Counted from the first letter of the stretch, positions 44,957 through 53,558 are shown. The stretch: 64,000 nucleotides of DNA from an uncultured Acidimicrobiales bacterium (GCA_937922805.1 CALAJV010000015.1:162382-226381), one strand, 5' to 3'. Made by a program: numbers and translations. Notes: generated by a model from the sequence alone, not told the origin.

Positions 44957-46723
44957 ATGAGTACCCGTCGATCTGAACGGGCCGGGGCGGCCGGGCTGAG
45001 AGCCGTATCAAGAATCCCAACCGCGGAACTACGGGGAACCCGACTTGAAGTAGACGATCGACTCGTTGCCCTCATGGTTCCACATTTAGCGCTCGAGACG
45101 ATCCGCTCGCTAGACCCGACGCCAAGTCCCGAATGGTCGGGTCACGATGAGTACCGACAGAACTACCACCAAAACCAACGGGGCGTAATGGACGCCCTCG
45201 GCCTTCGCCTCCGCCACAGCGACCGCTCCCTCCATCTCGAACTAAGCCCTAGTGAGCCGCTAGAGCGAATCGTATTCGACATCGCCGAACAGTTTCGGTG
45301 CGAGGCTCTGATCGACCCGACACTAGTGGGCGTGAAGGCAAACACGACGGCTGCGTTCGATCGGTGGAGTGAACGAGCGGTGGCAGAACGGATCGATGAA
45401 ACCGGCGTGGGTCTAGCCATTTTCACGATCACCCAGATGATCCGATCCCGCCTCCTCCGAGTGCCGACCACAGAGCTTGTCGGTGACGTAATTGAGAGCA
45501 CGCGAGGTAACCTCTCTCGACTAGTCGGCCATGCGCTGAAGAACCTTCCAGCCCTTATCGACTCTCAACGGGCCTACGCCGAACCGGCTCAAGAAATCGC
45601 CCGCCTTATCGGCGAAATGGTAGCTGATGCCAGTCTGGCGCTCGACGCCGCCCCTGAAGCCGTCGACCGCCACCGACTCCTACTTCCTGTCGATTGGGAT
45701 CTTCTCAACGAGGAACTGGCTGAGGTCGAAACTGAGCAACACAGTGGCTTGATCGAATCTGACTATCGGATATTCTCGACCGCGTTCGACGTCGAGGTGG
45801 CAGGCGCTGACCTCTATCGTCCGGCCTCGCTCCGCCAGCTCCGACAACAGCTCGACAGCCAGATCGCCGATCAGGCCGTGAGTATCACTCGTCTCGCTCA
45901 GAAGCTGAAACAGCTTTTCCCCTCTTTTGCCAACGACGGTTGGAGCACCGGTCAAAGCGAGGGCGTTCTCGACCCTCAGCGACTACCGCAGCTGGTCGCC
46001 GACCCGCTCAACCCTCATGTTCGCCGACTTCCCCGTCAACGAATAGCGACCGATTCCATGGTTACATTCGTAGTTGACACAACCGGCTCAATGAAACTCC
46101 AGCGGTACGAGACTGTAGCCGTTTTGGTCGACACGCTAGTTCGTGCGCTGGAACTAGCCGAAATCACCACCGAGGTCTTAGGGTTCAGCACCGCGTCGTG
46201 GGCTGGAGGCAGGTCGCGCCAACTTTGGGCCAGCCAAGGGTCGCCAGCCGACCCGGGAAGACTGAGCGAAACGCTCCACATCGTGTACAAGAGTGCAGAA
46301 CAATCGTGGCGTCAATCGCGTTTGTCGTTGGCGGCAATGATGCGCACCGATCACTACCGAGAGGGGGTCGACGGTGAAGCGCTGCTATGGGCGGCTAGCC
46401 GGGCGGCGCAACGCTCAGAACAACGGCGCGTTGTAGTCCTCATTTCAGATGGGCTTCCGATGGAAGCGACGACGGCTAACGCCAACCGGGAAAACTTTTT
46501 GACCGATCACCTCCGAACAGTAGCGTCATCTTTTTCGGCTGCCATTGGTCAGCGACGCCCAAGCCCAAATACCCGATCGCTACCATTTGGGGATCTTTCG
46601 CTCGGTGCCATTACTATCGATCAAGCCCTTGGTGAGTACATCCCCAACTCGGTGACGATGGACTTATCCGGAACGCTCAGAGTCGGAGACTACGACGTGC
46701 TCCAGACCCTGTTCAATCACTAG
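44957..46723 (+). CDS. cobT: CobT-like VWA protein
   Basis: The 588-residue product pairs with the preceding CobS-like ATPase. It has a CobT-like N-terminal half (about residues 1-330; SGHDEYRQNYHQNQRGVMDALGLRLRHSD, FRCEALIDP) and a C-terminal von Willebrand A domain. The latter has MVTFVVDTTGSMKLQRYETVAVLVDTLVRALE, EVLGFSTASWAGGRSRQLW, LHIVYKSAEQSWR, DGEALLWAASRAAQRSEQRRVVVLISDGLP and SLGAITIDQALGEYIPN. The metal-site motif reads DTTGS rather than the usual DxSGS, a conservative change. The acidic linker normal in CobT is reduced. No CobN is present. The gene converges on pta with an 11-bp overlap. Confidence 0.8.
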   Translation: MSTRRSERAGAAGLRAVSRIPTAELRGTRLEVDDRLVALMVPHLALETIRSLDPTPSPEWSGHDEYRQNYHQNQRGVMDALGLRLRHSDRSLHLELSPSEPLERIVFDIAEQFRCEALIDPTLVGVKANTTAAFDRWSERAVAERIDETGVGLAIFTITQMIRSRLLRVPTTELVGDVIESTRGNLSRLVGHALKNLPALIDSQRAYAEPAQEIARLIGEMVADASLALDAAPEAVDRHRLLLPVDWDLLNEELAEVETEQHSGLIESDYRIFSTAFDVEVAGADLYRPASLRQLRQQLDSQIADQAVSITRLAQKLKQLFPSFANDGWSTGQSEGVLDPQRLPQLVADPLNPHVRRLPRQRIATDSMVTFVVDTTGSMKLQRYETVAVLVDTLVRALELAEITTEVLGFSTASWAGGRSRQLWASQGSPADPGRLSETLHIVYKSAEQSWRQSRLSLAAMMRTDHYREGVDGEALLWAASRAAQRSEQRRVVVLISDGLPMEATTANANRENFLTDHLRTVASSFSAAIGQRRPSPNTRSLPFGDLSLGAITIDQALGEYIPNSVTMDLSGTLRVGDYDVLQTLFNH

Positions 46724-47615
46724 CCGTTGGCCTGTGGCCAGCTTGGAGAGCTGAGATTACGGCCACATTGACGATGTCTTCGGCGGAGCACCCGCGAGAC
46801 AGGTCATGGAGCACGCCGTCCAGTCCCTGAAGGAGCGGACCGAATGCTTGAGCTCGGCCCAGACGCTCCGTTATTTTGTATGCGATATTGCCAGAGTCGA
46901 GGTCGGGGAACACGAACACGTTGGCCTTACCAGCCACTGGAGAGCCGGGCGCCTTCGATTGACCAATGGCGTCGACCCAAGCGGCATCAAACTGAAGTTC
47001 CCCGTCGATAGCAAGCTCGGGAGCAAGTTGACGAGCAAGTTCGGTGGCAGCGCGAACCTTGTCGACCCGAGGGTGCTCGGCGCTTCCTTTAGTACTGAAC
47101 GACAACATGGCGACGGCCGGATCTAAGCCGGCAAGTTGACCAAACGTCGCTGCGCTGGCGACAGCGATCGACGCCAGCTGGTCGGCGTCGGGGTCAGGTA
47201 CGACGCCACAATCGCCATAAACAATCGGCTGGCCGTCAGGCAACACAAAAAAGAACGAGCTGCTGACGATCGAAGCTTGTTCGGCCACCCCGAGTATTCG
47301 TAGACCAGCTCGGATCACATCGGCGGTCGGTCGACTAGCACCGGCTACGCATCCGTCTGCGTCGCCAGCAGCCACCATTAAAACAGCAACTTGGAGCGGG
47401 TCGTCAAGATCAGCCGGTTTGTCCAGTGAACCTGCTTTAGCCAGCAAAGCGGGAGTATGGAACGAGGCTGGATCGTCCAACACAATTGCCTCAACTAGGC
47501 TGTCTCGGTTTAGCGTTGCTGCTGCCTCAAGGGCCCGTTGATCACCGCTGTCGGCCAGCACAATTCGTTTCGGATTGCTGGCGGCCCGTCCGTACCATTC
47601 GGCTAGCAGGTCCAC
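46713..47615 (-). CDS. pta: Phosphate acetyltransferase (short type)
   Basis: The 300-residue product is a single-domain phosphotransacetylase: KRIVLADSGDQRALEAAATL, ADGCVAGASRPTADVIRAGLRILG, FFFVLPDGQPIVYGDCGVVPDPDADQLASIA, MLSFSTKGSAEHPRVDKVRAAT, GELQFDAAW and ANVFVFPDLDSGNIAYKITERLG. It turns acetyl phosphate from Xsc into acetyl-CoA. GTG 47615 follows the tauC stop by four bases, so it is the last gene of the tauABC-pta unit. A Xsc-Pta pairing is well known in taurine degraders; here the two genes are on opposite strands. Confidence 0.94.
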   Translation of the reverse strand: MDLLAEWYGRAASNPKRIVLADSGDQRALEAAATLNRDSLVEAIVLDDPASFHTPALLAKAGSLDKPADLDDPLQVAVLMVAAGDADGCVAGASRPTADVIRAGLRILGVAEQASIVSSSFFFVLPDGQPIVYGDCGVVPDPDADQLASIAVASAATFGQLAGLDPAVAMLSFSTKGSAEHPRVDKVRAATELARQLAPELAIDGELQFDAAWVDAIGQSKAPGSPVAGKANVFVFPDLDSGNIAYKITERLGRAQAFGPLLQGLDGVLHDLSRGCSAEDIVNVAVISALQAGHRPTASD

Positions 47616-47619
47616 GGGA

Positions 47620-48627
47620 TCAACCCTTGCCTCGCCATGGAATCAATATGCTTTCTAACAACCGCATCAGCATGTCCATTAGAACTCCGATCAACGCAAT
47701 AATGACGATGCCAGCGACCATGATGTCGAGTCGGAAAAAGTTGCGAGCCTGGAAAATCATTGCCCCGAGCCCGGTGCTAACTCCGAGGAGTTCGGCCGCC
47801 ACAACTGTTCCCCAGCTGACGCCGATTGCAACCCGGATTCCGGTGAAGAGATCCGGAAGAGCATTTGGAAGAATAACTCTGAACAGCACCTGGCGCTTGG
47901 AAGCGCCAAGCGAATAGGCAGCTCGCACCTTCGAGAGGTTCACCGCTTGAACGCCAGCTCGAGCGGCGATGACCATTATCCAAATTGAGGCAAAGATCAA
48001 CAGAAAGTATGCGGTCCTGTCACCGATTCCGAACCAAAGAGCGAATAGCGGCAACAGGGCTAAAGGAGGGACAGGCCGTAGCGCTTCAACAAACGTATCG
48101 AAGAAGCCCCGGAGTCGGCTGCTCAAACCCATAGAGAAGCCGACAGGAACGCCGACGATGATTCCAAAGAACATGCCACGAACGATTCTCCACAAACTCG
48201 CGCCGGTATGAGCCCAAAGCGAGATGTTCTTATAGCCCTCGGCTCGAAGGGTGTTAAAGCCCCGGAGCGTGTCCATCGGTGTTGGGAACCTTCGAGGCCC
48301 CAAAACCTGGGTGTACATGCTTTCATCGCACTGGTCAGAAACCTTACATTCGACTAACAAGTTGGCATCGGAGAATCGCTTGCCGTCAGCCTTGTTCGCG
48401 GCTTCGACGCTGGCCCGAAAGTCGTCAGGAAACCCCCACGCTTTGGTAACCAAGTACCACACGAGGAGAACGAGAAGCAGCGAAATCAAGCTCCACAACG
48501 GCAAACTGCGGACCGACGACGAGTCGCCGAAACTAACAGTCTTGCGTGAAGAAGTCTGCCGACTTTTAAGCCATCCAGGTCGGCTGTTCGGGGTATCTAC
48601 CTTGGGGTCGGTTTCGATCGGGGTCAT
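47620..48627 (-). CDS. tauC: Taurine-type ABC transporter permease
   Basis: The 335-residue permease has an N-terminal cytoplasmic extension and a first membrane helix (PLWSLISLLLVLLVWYLVT). A periplasmic stretch of about 65 residues with two Cys (VECKVSDQC) follows, then the SsuC/TauC core: LWRIVRGMFFGIIVGVPVGFSMG, ALRPVPPLALLPLFALWFG, AAYSLGASKRQVLFRVILPNALPDLFTGIRVAIGVSWGTVVAAELL. The Cys-containing extracytoplasmic insert is unusual. ATG 48627 has a near-ideal GGAGGTG ribosome binding site and overlaps the tauB stop by 4 bp (ATGA). Confidence 0.88.
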   Translation of the reverse strand: MTPIETDPKVDTPNSRPGWLKSRQTSSRKTVSFGDSSSVRSLPLWSLISLLLVLLVWYLVTKAWGFPDDFRASVEAANKADGKRFSDANLLVECKVSDQCDESMYTQVLGPRRFPTPMDTLRGFNTLRAEGYKNISLWAHTGASLWRIVRGMFFGIIVGVPVGFSMGLSSRLRGFFDTFVEALRPVPPLALLPLFALWFGIGDRTAYFLLIFASIWIMVIAARAGVQAVNLSKVRAAYSLGASKRQVLFRVILPNALPDLFTGIRVAIGVSWGTVVAAELLGVSTGLGAMIFQARNFFRLDIMVAGIVIIALIGVLMDMLMRLLESILIPWRGKG

Positions 48628-49421
48628 GACACACCTCCGCCCATTATCTGTTCTTCCATTTCCCAAATAAGCGACAAGATCTCTTCCCGCTTCTCAATAA
48701 ATTCGGGAGACGACTTCAGCTCACGAGGCTCCACCTCAAGCCCCACTTTTGCGAACGGCAATTCGTAGGTGTATTCGATTCGTCCGGGTCGAGGAGCCAT
48801 GACGAACAGTTGATCTCCGAGATAGAGGGCCTCTTCGACGCTATGAGTTACGAGAACAATTGTCTTCCCGGTTTCTTGCCATAGCTTTAGAACTAACCCT
48901 TGCATTTTCTCCCGGGTCAGCGCATCCAGCGCCCCGAGGGGTTCGTCCATCAAGATGACGTCCGGGTCGTTAGCTAAGCAACGAGCAAGAGCAACTCGTT
49001 GTTGCATCCCGCCCGAAAGCTCGTATATTCGTTTGTCGCCAAATCCTTGGAGCCCGACAGTATTGAGTAGATCCTCGACTTTGGCCGACGTCTCCGCTCG
49101 ATCAGCCCTTTTCATCCGAGGGCCAAACGAGATGTTCTTGTTCACACTAAGCCATTCGAAAAGTGCGCCCTGCTGGAACACCATGCCTCGTTCCGGCCCG
49201 GGCTTTGTTATCGGCGCGCCACCAAGGCTGACCGTGCCTGATGTTGGCGCTAAGAACCCTGCGAGAATATTTAGCAGGGTCGTTTTGCCACAACCGCTTG
49301 GACCAAGCAGCGTCAACAACCGTCCGCCACCGAGCTGGAAAGACACGTCCTTCAATGCTTGGACCGCTTCGCCGTTGGGAACGTCGTACAACATGTCAAC
49401 TTCATCGACCAGTAGATCCAT
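48624..49421 (-). CDS. tauB: Taurine-type ABC transporter ATP-binding protein
   Basis: The 265-residue ATPase has Walker A GPSGCGKTTLLNILAG, the Q-loop in MVFQQGALFEWLSV, signature LSGGMQQRVALARCLANDPDVILMDEPLGALD (Walker B included) and the switch His in VLVTHSVEEALYLGD, as in the SsuB/TauB group. It energises uptake through TauC. The ATG is preceded by GAGGAGCACCG. It lies downstream of tauA behind a strong hairpin and is coupled to tauC by an ATGA overlap. Confidence 0.92.
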   Translation of the reverse strand: MDLLVDEVDMLYDVPNGEAVQALKDVSFQLGGGRLLTLLGPSGCGKTTLLNILAGFLAPTSGTVSLGGAPITKPGPERGMVFQQGALFEWLSVNKNISFGPRMKRADRAETSAKVEDLLNTVGLQGFGDKRIYELSGGMQQRVALARCLANDPDVILMDEPLGALDALTREKMQGLVLKLWQETGKTIVLVTHSVEEALYLGDQLFVMAPRPGRIEYTYELPFAKVGLEVEPRELKSSPEFIEKREEILSLIWEMEEQIMGGGVS

Positions 49422-49469
49422 CGGTGCTCCTCGTGTCTCAGTGCTGGTGCATCCCAGCCGCCATATAGA

Positions 49470-49503
49470 AGGTGCCGGGGATCGTTTCCGCTCCCCGGCA
49501 CCT
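49470..49503 (-). promoter_or_regulatory. Strong intercistronic hairpin between tauA and tauB
   Basis: AGGTGCCGGGG and CCCCGGCACCT form a perfect 11-bp stem around a 12-nt loop. It has no T run on the tau strand, so it more likely protects the tauA mRNA 3' end or attenuates than ends transcription fully. This would give more binding protein than transporter subunits. Confidence 0.65.
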
Positions 49504-49595
49504 ACCTGAGTACTGCCTAGTAGCTGCTTACTAGTAGCTACTTGCTAAAGGCACTTGCTTATTGCCACGTGCCGTTAACACGTTGCAGCCTGTGC

Positions 49596-50657
49596 TTACT
49601 CGATTGCTTCGAGGTAGCTAGTGTCGACAAAGCTGCTGAAGTCATCAAGTGACTGGTCGATCTCGCCGAGTTCGACAAAGGTGTCAAGCTGACCCTTCAT
49701 GTTCTTTGCGACGTTGCCACCCATCCAATCATCGGTGAGCTGGTCTTCGACTGTTGGGAAGGTAAACCAGTTGTCGCCAGCGAGGAAATCGCCAACATCT
49801 TCCATACCAGCAGCCTGAGCGATAGTAGCGTTCGTTGCTTCTGGGTCACCCTTCCAGCTCTGGTTGAAGTCTTCGGTTGCAGCCAAGAAGGCGGTAACAA
49901 CGTCAGCGTGCTCTTCACCAAACGCAGTTGGAATAGCAACGATGTCATAGGTGAAGATGCCGATCTCACTTTCGTGCTCGGCCCCAGTCATTATCACATT
50001 TCCACCAGAGTCAAGCATGCTGACAACCGGGCCACCAAAGGCACAACCGACATCAATGCTGCCAGCTTCAAAAGCAGCGGCGGTAGTTGCGCCACCCTCA
50101 GCTGGAACGATTTCAAGGTCGTCGAGGCTAACCCCAAGATGATCCATCATCGAAAGCATTTTGTAGTGAGTGATGTTGCCGGTTGGAGTCATTACCGTCG
50201 CACCCTTGAGTGTTTCAGCTGCGTTTTCCTTAGTAACTCCGAGACTTCCCTGAGCGATGCAGTTATCGGCTTCAGAGTATGAAACAGCGATACCTACCAG
50301 CTTGAGGTCTGCTCCGTTGTTCACAAAGTTTGCGAATGGCGTTAGACCCTGAGAGTAAGAGATATCAATATCGCCTGCCTCCATTGCCTCTGCCATATCG
50401 CCGCCGCTGTTGAACGGAACCCAATTGATTGGAACACCAACAGCATCGCCGAGCGAGCCATCTTCTTGACCTGCTTGGTTCGGTGTTGGCCACTCTGCGA
50501 AGTAGGCAACGTTCAGCACTTCAAGATCGGTTTCAGCTGTATTAGCGCCAGCTTCACCGCCTGAACTATCAGAACCGGCATCTGAGTCTCCGTCACCGGA
50601 TCCACAAGCACCAGCGATAAAGGCAAGCGCAGCAAGTACGAGCCAAAGTTTCTTCAT
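49596..50657 (-). CDS. tauA: Taurine-type ABC transporter substrate-binding lipoprotein
   Basis: The 353-residue product has a lipoprotein signal (AFIAGACG, C18) and a Gly/Ser/Asp-rich linker. A TauA/SsuA-like periplasmic binding fold follows: LNVAYFAEWPTPNQAGQ, INWVPFNSGGDMAEAMEAGDIDISYSQGLTPFANFV, GVTKENAAETLKGATVMTPTGNITHYKMLSMMDHLG and AAFEAGSIDVGCAFGGPVVSML. The gene context (tpa, tauBC, pta, xsc) supports taurine as ligand, though a related sulfonate cannot be excluded. GGGGAG lies close before the ATG, and an 18-bp inverted repeat lies in the leader. Confidence 0.9.
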   Translation of the reverse strand: MKKLWLVLAALAFIAGACGSGDGDSDAGSDSSGGEAGANTAETDLEVLNVAYFAEWPTPNQAGQEDGSLGDAVGVPINWVPFNSGGDMAEAMEAGDIDISYSQGLTPFANFVNNGADLKLVGIAVSYSEADNCIAQGSLGVTKENAAETLKGATVMTPTGNITHYKMLSMMDHLGVSLDDLEIVPAEGGATTAAAFEAGSIDVGCAFGGPVVSMLDSGGNVIMTGAEHESEIGIFTYDIVAIPTAFGEEHADVVTAFLAATEDFNQSWKGDPEATNATIAQAAGMEDVGDFLAGDNWFTFPTVEDQLTDDWMGGNVAKNMKGQLDTFVELGEIDQSLDDFSSFVDTSYLEAIE

Positions 50658-50672
50658 ATCTCTCCCCTTTTC

Positions 50673-50690
50673 AGTTGACAGGTATCAACT
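50673..50690. promoter_or_regulatory. Inverted repeat in the tauA leader
   Basis: AGTTGA-CAGGTA-TCAACT is a 6-bp inverted repeat with a 6-bp spacer, 15 bp before the tauA start. It is a candidate operator for taurine-responsive control. Confidence 0.4.
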
Positions 50691-50868
50691 TATTTTTATT
50701 CGACAATTTCACCGTTGGTTTAGACGATGCGAGCATACGGCCGCCTAGTGACTCCCGCAAACTCTTGCGAAATTAGACTCTATAACATGAGATCCGGTTC
50801 TACCATCAGTTCAGCTGACGACTGTCCAAACCCAATCACGTATCTCGCTAATAACTTCATTTCACAAA

Positions 50869-52263
50869 CTACTTGTTGACAGCTAGCCAATTCTCTGTTG
50901 CCGTCAGAATCTGATCAACCCGGTTTGTAAGGTCATCAAGAACTTCGTTGGTGGCAATCAATGGCGGCGACAGAACGAGCATCGTCGCCCCCCGATCGTC
51001 GGGCCGCACTAGCAACCGAGCATCGCGTACAAATTCATTGAGCACACCGCCCTGCAACTGGTTCCGCTGGCTATCAGAGAGTTCGACTCCGGCTTCGCGG
51101 TCGGCCATCAACTCGATGGCGTAGAAATATCCGAGGCCCCGTACTTCCTTGATGCAACGATGCCCCTCAACCAGCTTGTCAATCCGGGCCCGAAATCCAT
51201 CCTCGTGTTCAAGAACGTGGCCTAGGAGGCCTTCAGCGGTCATTGCCTCCATATTGGCGACCGCTACCGCGGTTGCTACCGGGTGGCCACCAAAGGTAGA
51301 GCCGTGCATGTAAGCGCCCATCGGCGATTCCCAAATCGACTCGATCAACGGCTTGCGAGCTACGATGCCGCCAAGTGGCTGATAGGCGCTCGTAACTCCC
51401 TTGGCAAAGGTGACGATGTCTGGGACCACGTCGAACCGCTCGCTGGCGAACCAATAACCGAACCGGCCGAACCCGCTGATGACCTCGTCGGCGACTAGTA
51501 AAACACCGTACGTGTCACAGATGCGGCGAAGCTCTTGCCAATAGCCGACAGGAGGCACAAGACCGCCACGGCCATTTTGAACCGGCTCGGCAAACACCGC
51601 CGAAACAGTTTCAGGTCCCTCGGCCAGAATCATTTGTTCAACTGCGGCAGCCGATGCCAAAAGGTCGGCGGTATCTCCATAGGTGTTGCGGACATGGCGC
51701 ACGCCGTCCCACAGCATGGGGGCAAACGGGCTTCGGAACTTTGGCACTCCGGTGACCGCTAGCCCGCCAAGTGTCGTTCCGTGGTAGGACCACTCTCGGG
51801 AGATGACTTTGTACCGGCTCTCATCTCCTCGACTCAGGTGATAGTTGCGAGCAAATTTAAGGGCCGACTCAACCGCTTCAGAACCTGAATTGACGAAAAA
51901 AACTTCAGACAAGTCGCCCGGCGCCCGGTCGGCGATCATCGACGCCGCCTCAATAGCCGGAGGGTTAGCCCACCCCCACGTCGGGTAGAACCCGAGCTTT
52001 TCCATTTGATTGAACGCGACAGCGGCTAGATCTTTGCGGCCATGACCAAGGTTGGTGCAGAACAGACCAGCCAACCCGTCGAGATACTCGACCCCATTAG
52101 TGTCGTAAACATAACAGCCCTCACCGCGCTCGATTATGCCTAACCGATCACTGGTCCAGGCCGACCCCTTGGTGAAGTGCGGTACTAAGTGCTGCTGAGC
52201 TTTAACTACCCTCGCCGATGAGTCGGAACCGGGACTGTCTGGGTGCACTTCTACTACAGCCAT
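50869..52263 (-). CDS. tpa: Taurine-pyruvate aminotransferase
   Basis: The 464-residue product is a class III PLP aminotransferase: AWTSDRLGIIERGEGCYVYDTNGVEYLDGLAGLFCTNLGHGR, VFFVNSGSEAVESALKFARNYH, SREWSYHGTTLGGLAVTG, GVLLVADEVISGFGRFGYWFASERFDVVPDIVTFAKGVTSAYQPLGGIV (Lys of the Schiff base in FAKG) and MHGSTFGGHPVA. It fits the Tpa group and its context with tauABC, pta and xsc. It would move the amino group of taurine to pyruvate, giving sulfoacetaldehyde and L-alanine. ATG 52263 is chosen (GGGGAG 9 nt upstream). Another omega-amino acid aminotransferase activity remains possible. Confidence 0.9.
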   Translation of the reverse strand: MAVVEVHPDSPGSDSSARVVKAQQHLVPHFTKGSAWTSDRLGIIERGEGCYVYDTNGVEYLDGLAGLFCTNLGHGRKDLAAVAFNQMEKLGFYPTWGWANPPAIEAASMIADRAPGDLSEVFFVNSGSEAVESALKFARNYHLSRGDESRYKVISREWSYHGTTLGGLAVTGVPKFRSPFAPMLWDGVRHVRNTYGDTADLLASAAAVEQMILAEGPETVSAVFAEPVQNGRGGLVPPVGYWQELRRICDTYGVLLVADEVISGFGRFGYWFASERFDVVPDIVTFAKGVTSAYQPLGGIVARKPLIESIWESPMGAYMHGSTFGGHPVATAVAVANMEAMTAEGLLGHVLEHEDGFRARIDKLVEGHRCIKEVRGLGYFYAIELMADREAGVELSDSQRNQLQGGVLNEFVRDARLLVRPDDRGATMLVLSPPLIATNEVLDDLTNRVDQILTATENWLAVNK

Positions 52264-52847
52264 ACTTGTTAACTCCCCAAAGTGTGCCAAACCAACTATT
52301 TAACGCCCAGCTAGTTCGAGCACTCCCTAACCAGCCTGTGGCATGAAACTGTCGGTTCGGAGCCTGCAACGCATAACGCACCAGTGCAATACGTACCGCA
52401 CCAGAGCGACCCCATATGTTAGAAGCCATAGCATAGAAGATGCTGCATCTAACCGCAAGATGGAAATGGGCCAATTCGGACCGGTCCCAGCGCCCCAACC
52501 AAGACCATACGAACGCCCCCTACCAACGCCCCCTACCAATGCCTAGATCGGGACCGATAGTTACCCACTTGCGATCGTGAATATAGATCTCAGACTTCTG
52601 CCCTGAAATGCCCCAGCTAGAGGCCGACTATCTCTACTATCAGACTGACTTGTACCTGTTCTTTTGCGGCGACTAGCAATCCCCACTTAGCGCCAGACGA
52701 ACAGGGCCAATCGGAAAGCCACACGAATAACTAAGATTTAGACGTATTGGAGCTTCCATGATACGGTACAGTTCCGTATAGTGGTACAGCGATCTTTGAC
52801 GGACAGTGGCGCTTTTAGCCACCCTGGTGCACCGGAGAATCGGAAAA
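52264..52847. other. Divergent gap between tpa and the corrinoid methyltransferase operon
   Basis: This region of nearly 600 bp separates the leftward taurine genes from the rightward demethylation operon. It contains two copies of ACGCCCCCTACCAA-like sequence at about 52512-52540 and an operator-like inverted repeat at 52761-52779. I see no credible gene and no cobalamin riboswitch box. Confidence 0.4.
52761..52779. promoter_or_regulatory. Operator-like inverted repeat before the corrinoid operon
   Basis: ATACGG-TACAGTT-CCGTAT is a perfect 6-bp inverted repeat, followed by a second GGTACAG at 52783-52789. It lies about 70 bp before the first gene and resembles TetR- or GntR-type operators. 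Confidence 0.45.
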
Positions 52848-53558
52848 ATGACCGACGAGAACGAATCGGCCGCAGACGAAGAAGAGATTGATCTCTCGTC
52901 ATTAAACGACGAAGATCTGACGGCTCAAATGCATGATGATCTCTACGACGGCTTAGCCGATGAGATCACTGAAGGAACAAACCTTCTCCTTGGACGGGGA
53001 TGGACCGCCGACAAAGTCTTGAATGATGCGCTGGTCGAAGGAATGCGCATTGTTGGAATCGACTTTCGGGATGGGATCTTGTTCGTGCCCGAAGTGCTTC
53101 TTGCTGCAAACGCCATGAAGGCTGGCATGGCCATCCTCAGGCCACTCTTGGCCGAGACCGGCGCCGAGGCGGTCGGCAAAGTTGTGATTGGAACCGTCAA
53201 AGGCGACATCCATGATATCGGCAAGAACCTTGTAGCGATGATGATGGAAGGCGCTGGCTTCGACGTCATCGACATCGGTATTAACACCGATGTCGATGAA
53301 TACCTGGCCGCCCTCGATGAACACAAACCTGACATATTGGGCATGTCGGCACTGCTAACGACGACAATGCCTTATATGAAGGTTGTCATCGACACGATGA
53401 TCGAGAAAGGTCTAAGGGATGACTTCATCATTCTGGTCGGTGGCGCGCCACTTAATGAAGAGTTCGGCGATGCAATCGGAGCGGATGCCTATTGTCGAGA
53501 CGCTGCAGTAGCAGCCGAAACTGCGACCCGATTGGTATCAGCGAAACGAGCGGCGTAG
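52848..53558 (+). CDS. Corrinoid methyl-carrier protein
   Basis: The 236-residue product has an N-terminal helical cap (LTAQMHDDLYDGLADEITEGTNLLLGRGWTADKVLNDALVEGMRIVGIDFRDGILFVPEVLLAANAMKAGM) and a C-terminal B12-binding Rossmann domain (GKVVIGTVKGDIHDIGKNLVAMMMEGAGFDVIDIG). The motif DIHDIGKN carries the lower-axial His of cobalamin, and SALLTTTM and GGAPLNEEF complete the site. This is the MttC/MtgC type, which accepts a methyl group from an MttB-family enzyme. ATG 52848 follows GGAGAATCGGAAAA. It opens a five-gene operon. Confidence 0.95.
   Translation: MTDENESAADEEEIDLSSLNDEDLTAQMHDDLYDGLADEITEGTNLLLGRGWTADKVLNDALVEGMRIVGIDFRDGILFVPEVLLAANAMKAGMAILRPLLAETGAEAVGKVVIGTVKGDIHDIGKNLVAMMMEGAGFDVIDIGINTDVDEYLAALDEHKPDILGMSALLTTTMPYMKVVIDTMIEKGLRDDFIILVGGAPLNEEFGDAIGADAYCRDAAVAAETATRLVSAKRAA

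Noticed and set aside
52264..52847. Cobalamin riboswitch upstream of the corrinoid operon
   Set aside because: No B12 box (GCCACTG-type core) or suitable fold was seen in the gap.
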